This document shows, in pieces, positions 1 through 12,100 of a stretch of DNA of 64,000 nt. Location: the NCBI GenBank assembly GCA_907165275.2, contig OU015673.1:7901001-7965000 (forward strand), given 5' to 3'. The stretch's first letter is position 1. Every line of letters begins with the position of its first letter. The stretch comes from Zygaena filipendulae. Lineage: Eukaryota > Arthropoda > Insecta > Lepidoptera > Zygaenidae. A model generated the notes under the pieces. The model was not told where the DNA came from, ran no database searches, and worked only from the letters and a program-made list of their open reading frames with translations. The translations under genes and the position numbers were made by a program.

Positions 1-106
1 TAATTTACACATGTTCCTAAGGGGACGAAGAGGGGGTAAGAAAGTTTGTGTGGATGCGGGTAAAACCGCAGAGGAGCAGCTATAGTTAGTATATTTATAT
101 GCTTAC

Positions 107-198
107 TTGTTTTCAGTATTCTGCGGGTCCATGGACCCTATCCGCACCACGTGGCAGACCAGGAACAGTTTCTCTTTCTTTATGTCGCTGCCCAGGTC
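107..198 (-). CDS. mbc: mbc exon 7, last exon in window
   Basis: Follows acceptor GGTAG and ends at donor GTAAGC. It encodes [20 protein letters not shown], then [10 protein letters not shown]. This matches the DOCK DLGS...KISFVCQIVRVGRM segment. Coding ends in phase 2, so the gene continues to the left of this window. Confidence 0.87.
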
Positions 199-3100
199 CT
201 ACCGACAAGGATGGATAGTAAATACAAACTAGAACTAATGGATTATGGATATAGAATACAGATAAGTTTTCCCATTTTTTTTTTTCTTAATGAAATCGTG
301 ACATCTTTAATTACTAGATACGAAATTTAAAAACCAAAGCAAAGCTATCATTACGGTGAAAGCGACCTAAGATACTATACTTTGTTCAGCACCTCCTTAG
401 AAAGCAAAATCTATTACTTCTATCAAAGCGTCCTATTTTATTGCTTCGATTAAAACGTTTAACATCCCAGGATTCTATTACTTCGCTCATAGCGCCCCAA
501 GTATTATAATATCCTATCACTAGCAATTTTGTTATATTTACATGTGATAGATTCTAAGTATTAAACAAATAAATGTTGCTGCGAACAAAGCGTCTTAAAT
601 AATATACCTATTGCTTCAATCAAAATGTCTAAAAAATTCCTATTGGTTCGATCAAAACCTACTATTATATTCTATCGGTGCTCTACTCTGTAGTGCGCAG
701 GTGATGCAGCAGTGTGCAGTGTGGAGTGTGCAGTGTGCAATGAGCAGTATGCAGTGAGCAGTGTGCAATGAGCAGTATGCAGTCAGCAGTGTGCTGTGTG
801 CAATGAGCAGTATGCAGTGAGCAGTGTGCAGTGAGCAGTGAGCAGTGTGCAACGAGCAGTATACAGTGAGCAGTGTGCAGTGTGCAATGAGCAGTATGCA
901 GTGAGCAGTGTGCAGTATGCAGTGAGCGGTATGCAGTGAGCAGTGTGCAATGTGCAGTGAGCAGTGTGCAATGAGCAGTATGCAGTGTGCCGGGCGCGCA
1001 GCCCTGAGTCCTCACCGTGAACACGACCTGCGCGGTGTGCAGCGCGGGCAGCGGCCAGCGCACCAGCAGGTGGTCGGTGAGCTTGCCCCCGGCGGCGTCG
1101 TGCAGCGCCAGCAGCAGCTCGCACGCGTCGCCCGCGCGGCACACGAAGTTGTGCACGCGCACCGCCACCGTGTACGTGCGCGCCGTGGCCGCGCCGCCCG
1201 CGCCGCCCGCGCCCGCCGCCGGCGCCGGCACCGGCGTCGACTCCTGCTCGACGACCGGTCAGGTTATAGGGTTGTGTTACGTCAAGAAAGATACGACCGC
1301 CATTCGTATGCCGTAGAGCCAGCGCACACTGTGCGACAAGCGACAGCGACAGCTCGACGACTGGACGCGACGACAGGCTGCAGTCTACAATTTTCATATA
1401 CATATTTCGTTCAAAGCTCCGCACACTTGGCGTCAGTCGCAGAGTCGCCGCGACAAGCTAGGGGAGTCGGAGCGAGCTCGTTACTTGAGACGCAGAGCTG
1501 TCGCTTGCGTCGACGACAAGTCGTTGCGACAAGACGCACCGACGACGCAAGTATTTACTCTTATTTACTTACTAACTGTCCCGCGCGGTTTCACCCGCGA
1601 TCATTTCGGAGTTCCCGCGGAATGGTCCCATTCAAACTTTGTCCCCTTTTTTCACGCCTTTAAGGGTAGAGTTTCACGTAGAAACGGCTGAACGGATTTG
1701 GATGAAATTTGGCATGCACGTTGTCAGGGGTACAAAGAAGGACATAGGGTAATTTTTATCCCGGAATTCCCACGGGATCCCCGAAATTACCGCGGATGAA
1801 ACCGCGGGGCACAGCTAGTAAATAAATAATAGACACGTATATTTTGTTATTTAAAAAATGTTCATAAGAAGAAAAACCAAGAAATGGCGTCTCACCATAT
1901 TCTTGTCGATTCTGGTGTTTGTCTCTTCGTGCATCGCGTTCAGCTTGTACGTGGAGGTCTCCAGCGGGTTGACGAGCTGCCCGCTCGGCGTCCGCACCGC
2001 CAGCTCCATGCCGAGGTTCCTGGAATTGAGGGCATATGCGTTGCTTATCGACGGCATCGTGGGTCTGGTGGTCAGCTAACCTATCGCGGGTTCGACTCCG
2101 CGGCAGTAAAATTGTGTTTACTCAGAGTCTGAGCGGTCAGTGTGTATTTTAAATTACTGTAATTCTTTACCAATTATAATATTACTGATTGGAACGGCGT
2201 CAACTCCGGAGATTTAATTGTTTATTAATAACTAGCTGTTCATCGCGGTTCCCGCAAAAATTCAAAAATAAAAAGGGTCCTATGTCCTTCTCTGTACCCC
2301 TCACAACGTGTATGCAAAATTTCATGATAATCGATTGAGTCGTTAAGGCGTGAAAGCGTAACAGACAGACAGACAGAGTTACTTTATTTATAATATTAGT
2401 AGGGATGGAGAAAAAATAGATTTGCGGCAATTTTGTTTTTAAAATCTTTACTTAAAATTAAGTAATCATTAAAACGACTCTGAGTGCGGCTGTTATAGTA
2501 GTATCGTCCAATAATTCAATTTTGTATTCAATAAATCTACTCTACTACTCTTTGTTAAATAAGTGATTTTTGTCATTGATTGCGTGTGAAAGCTGACTGG
2601 CTGGCTTGTTGATTACCTGTTCCCCTTGTCTATGGTGAAGATGGCGGTGCGCGCGACCCGGCGCAGCTGATCCTGCGGCAGCGCGCCCGACACGGCCTGC
2701 GCGCGCAGCTCGAGCAGGGCGCGCATGCTCACCTCCATGAACTTGAACAGTTCATCGTTCCTCGTCTGCACAACACAATTCAGGGCTCATCATACTTCAT
2801 CCGCTCAACACAATTCACCGCTCATCATACCCCGCCTGCACAACACAATTCAGCGCTCATCATACTTCATCCGCTCAACACAATTCACCGCTCATCATAC
2901 CCCGCCTGCACAACACAATTCAGGGCTCATCATACTTCATCCGCTCAACACAATTCACCGCTCATCATACCCAGGGGCGGATCCAGGGGGGGGGCACTGG
3001 GGGCAATTGCCCCCCCTGAAGACCTAAATAGGTACCTACTTTAATTAGACCTTAGAAAAATCTTCGCAAGGTTGTGGCTTTTCACCAAAGTTTAATCGTA

Positions 3101-6100
3101 ATTTGAATAGAAATATACGAATGAACCTGAATGAACGAACAAATATTCATTTTTAAAACTCTATAAATTATTAGTTCGTAACGAACCCCTATGGAAGTTT
3201 GTATCTATTATTGTAAAACAAACACAAAATCTGTCAATTCTTTCTCGTTAAAACAAATTTTCTGTTTTGAAACTAAGTGCCGTATGGTATATTTTTCATT
3301 TAAAAGGAGAAGTTTCTGTGTTTGGCTGTATATATGTTTTTACAATTATCCTTATATATGTAGTTTCTCTATCCCTTTTCTTTAACTTCATCCAACATCC
3401 TTGAGACTTGGAAGTAAGCTATTGTGATTTCACTTCCCAAAACTAGTTGGTACCTAACTCTTCTACTTTTTCCACGTTCAAAGCAAATCTATCCATATTA
3501 TTTATTTATATTATGTTATATGTAACTGACGAACTAAATAGAATTAATAGAATTTCGATTTTTATTCCCCGTCATATTGTACCTCTGTGCTCAAAAAATA
3601 GTCGGCGACTTTTATCACGTGCGGTGCGCGATGAATTCGGATTTGGAAAAAATTTTGGGCAAATTTCCAAAATTTATCAAATTTTTCTTCTGTTGACTGT
3701 AAATTTTAAAATCTTCTATGGTCAAAAATTCTTTTTGTTTCAATAGTACCTATTTTTCCGTATCTCGTCATATGGACGAAAATTATTCACTTCTCTGAGT
3801 TTTCTGCGTTATTTCCCAAATTTTCTCCTCATTTTACTAATCCAAGGAGTAACCTTCTCCTTTTTGTTTACGCCGATGTGTGCTGTATGAATCTGACAGA
3901 AGAGTAATTGAAATTGAAAATTGAAATTGAAAAAACTTTATTTGACACAACACAAAGATTTACAGCATACGTATACAACAACTAGACATAGTAACGCGAT
4001 AAGTTGGAGCGGCTGCAAAATGTGTGTGCTTTACATATTCGCCAGGCGCACTACACATATTCTTTGTACCATCTTTAAAGTGCTGAGGGATCCCAAATTA
4101 CCGGCTTACTTCAAAGAAAGTTTCAGATTGCTTTATGTCGGTCGTGAAGCTACGTCAGGTAATTAGGTAGTTCTTTGTTCTTCTGATCACGAAACACGTT
4201 TTTATCACATCACATGTGCACCTCTGATGGTATTTTTTCTCAATTTAGTAAAAAAATCGCTATTAACCATAACACTTCCCATTATTTTCCTATCACTTTA
4301 TAGATACAAACCTACAAAATTTTAATTTAAAGTTGTTAATTCAGGTCAGATTCGCTGGAACGTAAACTTTTCATTTTTTACTTTATCTGTTGTAGCTTCC
4401 ATGTAGATTATTTTATGCATGAAAGTACAAGTTGAAAATAATGAAATACTAAAAAAACTTTGATTTTACAGAGAATCGTACTCAAAAACCGCTATACCTA
4501 CCTAAGCTCTATCGTTTTCGACACCACATTTTTTTTAAATATGAAAAACATAAAACTAAAAAGCTAAAAATAACAAAATACCGACTTAATCCATCAGACA
4601 AAAATACATGTAATACTATTGTTGGTTTGTGCTACCACTTTTTGATTTAAATTCGGTGCCAAGCCTGCTTACGTCTACCCACTTGGGTTGTTCAGCTCAC
4701 AACGAACTCGTGGCGGGACTGGACTTAGCCCATGTACCTACGCCATATTTGGCTTGTCACCGACTTCAAATAATAATAGTAGTCAAGTGGTAGAATAAAC
4801 CAATAATAGAATAGAATAGAATAGAATAGAATAGAATACACTTTATTGTACACCAAAATAATTTTACAGTGTGTTTACAGAAACTTATAACTAAGGGCAT
4901 ACAAAAGGCGGTCTTATCGCTTTACTAGCGATCTCTTCCAGACAACCTTTAACCTTTAACCTTTAACTACTGGTACTGGTATAATAACTACTGGTAATAA
5001 CTACCAAAAATAAACTTACGTGTATTTTTGTCTGTTGGATAAAATCGATATTTTGTTATTTTTAGCTTTTTAGTTTTGTGTTGTTGGAAGTCGGTTTTAA
5101 TTTTTTTGTTAAAATTTTGTTTATTTCTTGCTTTCAAGTGAGTCCGTTTGTAAATTTATCTAAGTTACAATAGCCTAATGTCAATTGCTCATCGCCTTTT
5201 ACAAAATACTGCTTTTACCGACGGGACGACAGGGACGTTGATTGTTGAGGAGTTCTCCTGGTACGTCATCATCAGTTCCACTTTACCATATACATTGTGA
5301 CGAGCATAAATTATTTAGGAACCATATTAAAGTTAATGAATCGGAACTCGTGAAATACCTTTTATTGAGTAGTTCCGATGACCATCTGTGGTCTTCATCA
5401 TCAGTTTCACTTCTTTAAATTTTGCTTTCCAAAAGCAAATAAACGATTTACTATAAAAAATACAAAAATCGCTATAGGTGTGTCTGTAATTTTTGAAGAG
5501 TTCTCTTGATTTCTCCATGATTCCATCATCAGGTTCTCGATTTGGTGACAATGGGACCAACTTGGGAGTATACCCTTTCAAACAACAAAATCAATTTTCT
5601 AAATCGGTCCAATCTAAACCCGTGAAATACGTATTATTGTTGAGTAGTTCCGATGAACACTTGTGGTCTTCATGATCAGTTCCACTTCTTCAAATTTTGC
5701 TTTCCGAAAGCAAATGAACGATTTACTATAAAATATACCCAAATCGCTATAGGTGTGCCTATTATTTTTGAAGAGTTCCCACGATTTCCCCAAGATCTTT
5801 TGAGGATAATAAAGATTCTTAAACCATAAGATCCCATCATCAGATCCCACTTGGTGGCAATAGGACCTAATTGGGAGTATACGCTTTCAAACAAAAAATG
5901 AATTTTCGAAATCGTTCCAACCCTAGCTTCGAGTAATATAAAAAAAAACAGCCGAATGCGTAACCTCCTCCTTTTTGGAAGTCGGTTAAAAAATCGCGAA
6001 ACATACACACAGATAATATAATACATACATAAGCTCAATTCAGATGCTCTCAATATGAAGCACTTAAATTTTATTAATGGACTTTTTTGTCTATCCTGTT

Positions 6101-9100
6101 AATTCAAAAAATTTCATGGTGCAACCAAATTGCCTCCCCCTCAACCAAATCCTGGATCCGCCCCTGATCATACCCCGCCTGCACAACACAATTCAGCGCT
6201 CATCATACTTCATCCGCTCAACACAATTCACCGATCATCATACCCCGCCTGCACAACACAATTCAGCGCTCATCATACTTCATCTGCCCAACACAATTCA
6301 GCGCTCATCAAACTTCATCTGCCCAACACAATTTACTGCTCATCACACTCTGCCTGCACAACACAATTCAGCGCTCATCATACTTCATCTGCCCAACACA
6401 ATTCACCGCTCATCATACCCCGCCTGCACAACACAATTCAGCGCTCATCATACTTCATCTGCCCAACACAATTCAGCGCTCATCAAACTTCATCTGCCCA
6501 ACACAATTTACTGCTCATCACACTCTGCCTGCACAACACAATTCAGCGCTCATCATACTTCATCTGCCCAACACAATTCACCGCTCATCATACCCCGCCT
6601 GCACAACACAATTCAGCGCTCATCATACTTCATCTGCCCAACACAATTCAGCGCTCATCAAACTTCATCTGCCCAACACAATTTACCGCTCATCACACTC
6701 TGCCTGCACAACACAATTCAGCGCTCATCATACTTCATCTGCCCAACACAATTCAGCGCTCATCAAACTTCATCTGCCCAACACAATTTACCGCTCATCA
6801 CACTCTGCCTGCACAACACAATTCAGCGCTCATCAAACTTCATCTGCCCAACACAATTTACCGCTCATCACACTCTGCCTGCACAACACAATTCAGCGCT
6901 CATCATACTTCATCTGCCCAACACAATTCAGCGCTCATCAAACTTCATCTGCCCAACACAATTTACCGCTCATCACACTCTGCCTGCACAACACAATTCA
7001 GCGCTCATCAAACTTCATCTGCCCAACACAATTTACCGCTCATCGCACTCTGCCTGCACAACACAATTCAGCGCTCATCATACTTCATCTGCCCAACACA
7101 ATTCAGCGCTCATCATACTTCATTTGCTCAACACAATTTACCGCTCATCACACTCTGCCTGCACAACACAATTCAGCGCTCATAATACTTCATTTGCTCA
7201 ACATAATGGGCATGTTAACTAATTTTTTTTAGTCCATCTTGTAGATTAATAAAAAATATTGGTCACGTGTTTTTTCTTTTTTCACGTAACCAAAAAATAA
7301 CGGCGATACATTGAGTTTAATTTCGCGTGACGTCACTAACCGCCAACCGGTGCAGTTTGAATGGCGGCTTATAGTGGTTAGTGACGTCACGAGCCCCCAC
7401 CCTAAACTTTAATGCACTTTATCTCTGTATATTTACATTTATTTAGAATTTTGATTTTCAAAAGTCGTCAACATCCCTATCAGCAGTTTAGCACTCATCA
7501 TTCCTTGTCTGCTCAACACAATTAAGACATTTTATCATTTTTGTTCGCATAGCGTAGTATACGGATGTATATACGAAGGGTGTGGAATAGGCGAATTCGA
7601 TATTCATGGGAAGTGGAGGACCAGTCTCTGCTTATACGAGACAAGCATTTGACAAAGACGTTGTATATTATATGAGGCGTATAAACAATACAAACAGAAG
7701 TCAGAAGTGATGAATAAAATAAAATCACTATTATTCTCAGTATAACGACGTCCGTGTAGAGAGCAAAACAAGGAAAATAGTAATAAATCTATTAATACGG
7801 AATAATTAGCATACGATATAATTAGTTTTCCTCGTCTCGTAATATAATATGCACAGTAGTAATAAAACGAATTTCCAGAGCATCCAGCTCCCAAAGACAA
7901 GCGTAGATATTTTATTCAGACTATAACAACACCCGCTGTGGCGCCACTCTCAAAAATAATCTCTTCTAAGACTTTCGTTAAAAAAAAAACGATTCCTGAT
8001 TCCGAAATTGTATCGAAAATAATTATGTTGTTTTTTTTTTATAATACACTACTATTCTGCAGCTTTGCGACATATTATAAGAAAGTTTATGTTTCTTTTG
8101 GGACAAAAAGTATATTCGGATAGTAATTGTTGTCTTTATTTTAAAACAAGCTGTTCTTCACGGTCGCAGGCGTGTCATATTTTATTTTATTTTTCGTTTA
8201 TTTAGAACAACAACAGCCACAAGAACATAATAATTTTAGGTTTCAAGATTACACTAATAGCCAATGATAGTTACCCTTATATAGAGAACAGAATTTAGCA
8301 GTACGTATCATCGGAGCTTTCTCTAAAATCCACAAAATCTCAATTTTCCGGGATAAAACTATCCTATGTGTATCTACGCGAAGTTTCATGATTATCGGTT
8401 GAGTAGTTAAGTCGTGAGAGCGTACCAAACAAATGCAGATTCGCATTGATTATTAATCTGAAATGAGGAGGAGGATTGTCCAGTTCCAAATACTCACAAT
8501 GTACAGTTTCTTCCAGTGCTGCATCCATTCTCGGAGCGTGACAACTATGTCGTGCACGACGCCGCCACTGCCGGCCGATGCCACCACTGTGTCGCCGCAT
8601 CTGGACCAAAATAATACGTATGAAGTTAATACGGATATTTGAATATCACCATCAAAGTTTATAAATTAATAAAAAAGTAAATGTCAATCGAAGTTGTCAG
8701 CCTGTCACTAGTATATACAACGTGTTAATGAATTAACTGAAAACTAGAAAGTAGTTTGCTCAGAATCGACTAGCGAAACGATCGCACTATGTTTTAATAT
8801 AGGTTATATTTTTTTCATTTTTACTAGCCCATGTCTAAATAATTTATAATACAATATTTGGCGCGTACGCCGCGCGCAGCAAAATTATTCGAACCGGTAG
8901 GCGCGGGCGTAGCGCTTGGAATTTCGTAGATAGGTCACCTCAAAACTATTGTTGAATAACTTTTTAAGTATTAATTTTTTCGACATAGGATATATTTTAA
9001 TTATATTATTGTTTATTTTTTTAAATGGGGTGTATCAGGTTTTCAGTTAATTCATTAACACGTTGTATAGGTGTAGGCAGAGACTATGAGCCTGCTCTCC

Positions 9101-12100
9101 TCTGCAGTCTACACTCTAGTGTCATTGTAATTATGGTTAGGGACATCAACATTTCATCCATTGCAACTTTAATTTATCTAACAAAACATTGCACGAAACA
9201 GGATGGCATTCTCTGGTGGTTGGAACTGCTTGAAATTAAATTAGGATGACAGAGGAGAACAGAAGAAACTAAAAAAATTAAAAACCATTTTTTTTGTTTC
9301 TTGATGTACCTATTACAAGATTGTATTTGGTGAAAAACCATTTATAAGACGATGTTTCCAGCAAATACACTTACTGCCGCACTCAGAGTCGTCTTTAATG
9401 ATTACTTAGTTAAGTATAGATTTTTAAAACAAAACTGCTGCAATCAGAGACGTTCAGTAAATTAATGTTTATTGGCATTTAATGAGATGTAACTTAATTA
9501 GTTGAATGCCAGTTAACATTAATTTATTAAACTTATCTGATTGCGGTAGTTTTGTTTTAAAAATCTATACTTAACTAAGTAATCATTAAAGTCGACTCTG
9601 AGTGCGGCGGTTAGTTCCCGAGTGTATCGAATATTTCACGCGGGCGAAACCGCGGGCAACGGCTATAGTGATGGAATGAAAGTAAAAATCCCCACAATTA
9701 ATTACTCGAATCCTTTGATTGATGAGTCAATGTCACATAACATGTATTTTATCTGCTTTGTAGGTAGATATATTATTATATGGTAGTACTAGTTAGCGGG
9801 AGCGATACGCGACCTTATCAATTTGTCGTAATTACTACGTCGGAACAGGCTTGTTTTATTTATTCTACTACCTGTTTCCTGCGGTTTTACTCACGTATAG
9901 TATTTTAATATCTGTGCTCAGGTTAATTTTGGAGATCCCGCGGGAATTCCGGGATACAGAGAATCCTATATCCTTTTCTCTAACCGTGAGAACGTGTATG
10001 CAAAATTTCATGACGATCGGTTGACCGTTAAGGCGTGAAAGCGCAACAAACAAACAAATAAACACAGATTAAAATATACCTAGCTATCCCATGCGGTTTT
10101 GTCCACGCAAATTCCGCGGGGAATTTCCTTTTTTCCGCGATGAGAAGGATAGGTAGGTATACCCTAGGTGGTTTATGATCAGACTTAGTTCGCCCAGGTT
10201 TTTCTAGGTTAACTGTTTTTCCTGAGGGCCTATTAATCCATTAAAATCCAAACAGTGGTTTGTTCCTGAGATGAGTGATATCAAACATACACACACCCAC
10301 TTGTGTACTTTCGTATTCAAGAAAAATTTGAAAATTTCTTTTGGGAGAACTCTTATTCAGACCTGAAATACTATTTTGCGTATTACATTGCTATCACACT
10401 AGCTTTTGCCAGTGGATCCATTTTTTCCTTCACTTTGTGTTTACCTCAGGAACTGTCTAATGAAAAACTAATTCGGAAGGTGCCATGTTTATTTTTTTAT
10501 CGTGATACATATTCAAACAAACACACAAGCAACCATAATATAAATAGTAAATACATTGGTATAGTAAAATATATTTTTCAATACAGTACGTACACAGATG
10601 CATTTCACGTTTTATATTCCACTAACGATTTGTTTAATTAAATACGCTACTGTTACGATAACTAGAATACAAGAGATTATCCTAATATATATTTTTAAAC
10701 ACATACAACACAATGTTCTATTGTGCATATCGTACAACGCCCTAGAAAAAACTACAGGATGAATGTAAGCTAGAATATTTACATTAAGCTTTCTTTTACA
10801 ACGTACGTAAGCACTAATAAGCACTAAGAATAGGTCTTTTGTTCAACTCTTAGCTGGGGAAAAGGGGGTCTTTGGGCTTTTAACCGACTTCCCAAAAAGG
10901 AGGAGGATCTCTATTTGAATAACACGTGTTTTTTTTTTTTTAAATAAAGAAACCCTACCTACCTACTACACTACGTATTTCAAGGTTTTTCCTAATACAT
11001 AAATCCATTAAAGGTGAAAGCGACAAAACCAAACAAAAAACAAATATTATAATTTATATCTAAAGCCAAATATTCCGACAAATATAAATATACCTACTTA
11101 CCTCAAATGCCCCAATGGCTGCTTAAAATAAAACATATTTTTAATAAATAAAGTTCAATTTTTTGAGAATAAATTTTAATATAACATCAATGGAATACAT
11201 AAATACAATCATATGGACAACTTTCTTCGATATCATATATCACATTAAGTACATTATCTGTGATATCACTCTTGCATTAGAAAATACAGTTGATAATATC
11301 TATTAAGATGGGGAAACAGGCCGGCTAAGTTTTATCAATGAATGCAATACACTAATTTTAAATTTTCACTGGAAAAACTGATGCATGAATACCACTAATC
11401 TAACTTTCTATTATTTTATTTTATTTGACTGAAGTTTTGAACACATCATACTAGCTTTCTGTTATGTGTTAAAAAAAAAAAATATACCTATCTATATAAT
11501 TATTTATAATCATCTCTATAAGTTTATCATTTATAAGGCTTTTATTATATAAACGTCATGGATGGCTATGGAAGAGTGGGACCTACTGGCACAAGTATAT
11601 TATATGCTTAAAAGTAGGTCCCAACAATCCGATTGTAACCACTACTTATAATTATAATAATAAATATTTTTGAATTTTTGAATTTTTGAATTTTTTTGAA
11701 TGTGATCTATACCTAAGTAGTTGTACAGCCAGCATCGGAAATATGCAATAGCTCTCGACAGTCGTTGTATCTTATTACGATAATAACGATTAACTATTAT
11801 CAAAAGTGTTAACATAAATTATATTTGGACGCATATAAGCAATAACATGTTAAAACACAAAATTAAGTTACTGATTCAGAACGATTTATTGAGAGTTAGG
11901 GAACGTTTTTTAATTATGTGTTGTTTACCTTATTACATTGCTTAAATATGTAACTAAATATTGAACATAAAAAATGTTGATACAAAATGGCGCTCCTACT
12001 TTTAAAACACGATTTACTCAAAATTTCTCCAGTGTGGGTTAACACACTATTGCTTATCTATGTCCATTTAATGCAGACTGTACTTTAGAAACAGGAGTAG

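Larger units (their letters stand above)
2020..2616 (-). other. mbc intron 4
   Basis: Contains, from left to right, a tRNA-like SINE head fragment, a Helitron-like element and half of a Harbinger-like MITE. No coding potential is seen. Confidence 0.6.
2972..6166. mobile_element. hAT-type DNA transposon (3.2 kb), no intact transposase seen
   Basis: The ends are inverted repeats: CAGGGGCGGATCCAGG on the left and CCTGGATCCGCCCCTG on the right. Both sides are flanked by the 8-base duplication ATCATACC. These are hallmarks of the hAT superfamily. The interior is AT-rich and its open frames are short and unrecognisable, so it is non-autonomous or decayed. It carries a SINE-like insertion near 4799-4965 and an internal two-copy duplication near 5341-5930. 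Confidence 0.88.
2766..8497 (-). other. mbc intron 3
   Basis: The intron is dominated by a tandem array (2766-2971, 6167-7207, 7478-7526). A 3.2 kb hAT-type element and a MITE interrupt the array. From 7527 to 8497 I see only AT-rich sequence and a weak Helitron-like remnant near 8335-8440. Confidence 0.7.

Noticed and set aside
652..852. Minus-strand HTAHC-repeat frames
   Set aside because: Product of the 7-base minisatellite, which leaves all frames open. Not an independent gene.
950..1663. 237-codon plus-strand frame opposite mbc exon 6
   Set aside because: Arg/Ala-rich shadow of a GC-rich exon on the other strand.
6077..7222. Long plus-strand open frames (381 and 351 codons) over 6.1-7.2 kb
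   Set aside because: They translate a tandem satellite, with no start context, no splice partners and the same words in several frames. They lie in an intron of the minus-strand mbc gene.
698..7526. CRISPR-like repeat arrays
   Set aside because: The arrays have no unique spacers of constant length and the genome is eukaryotic.
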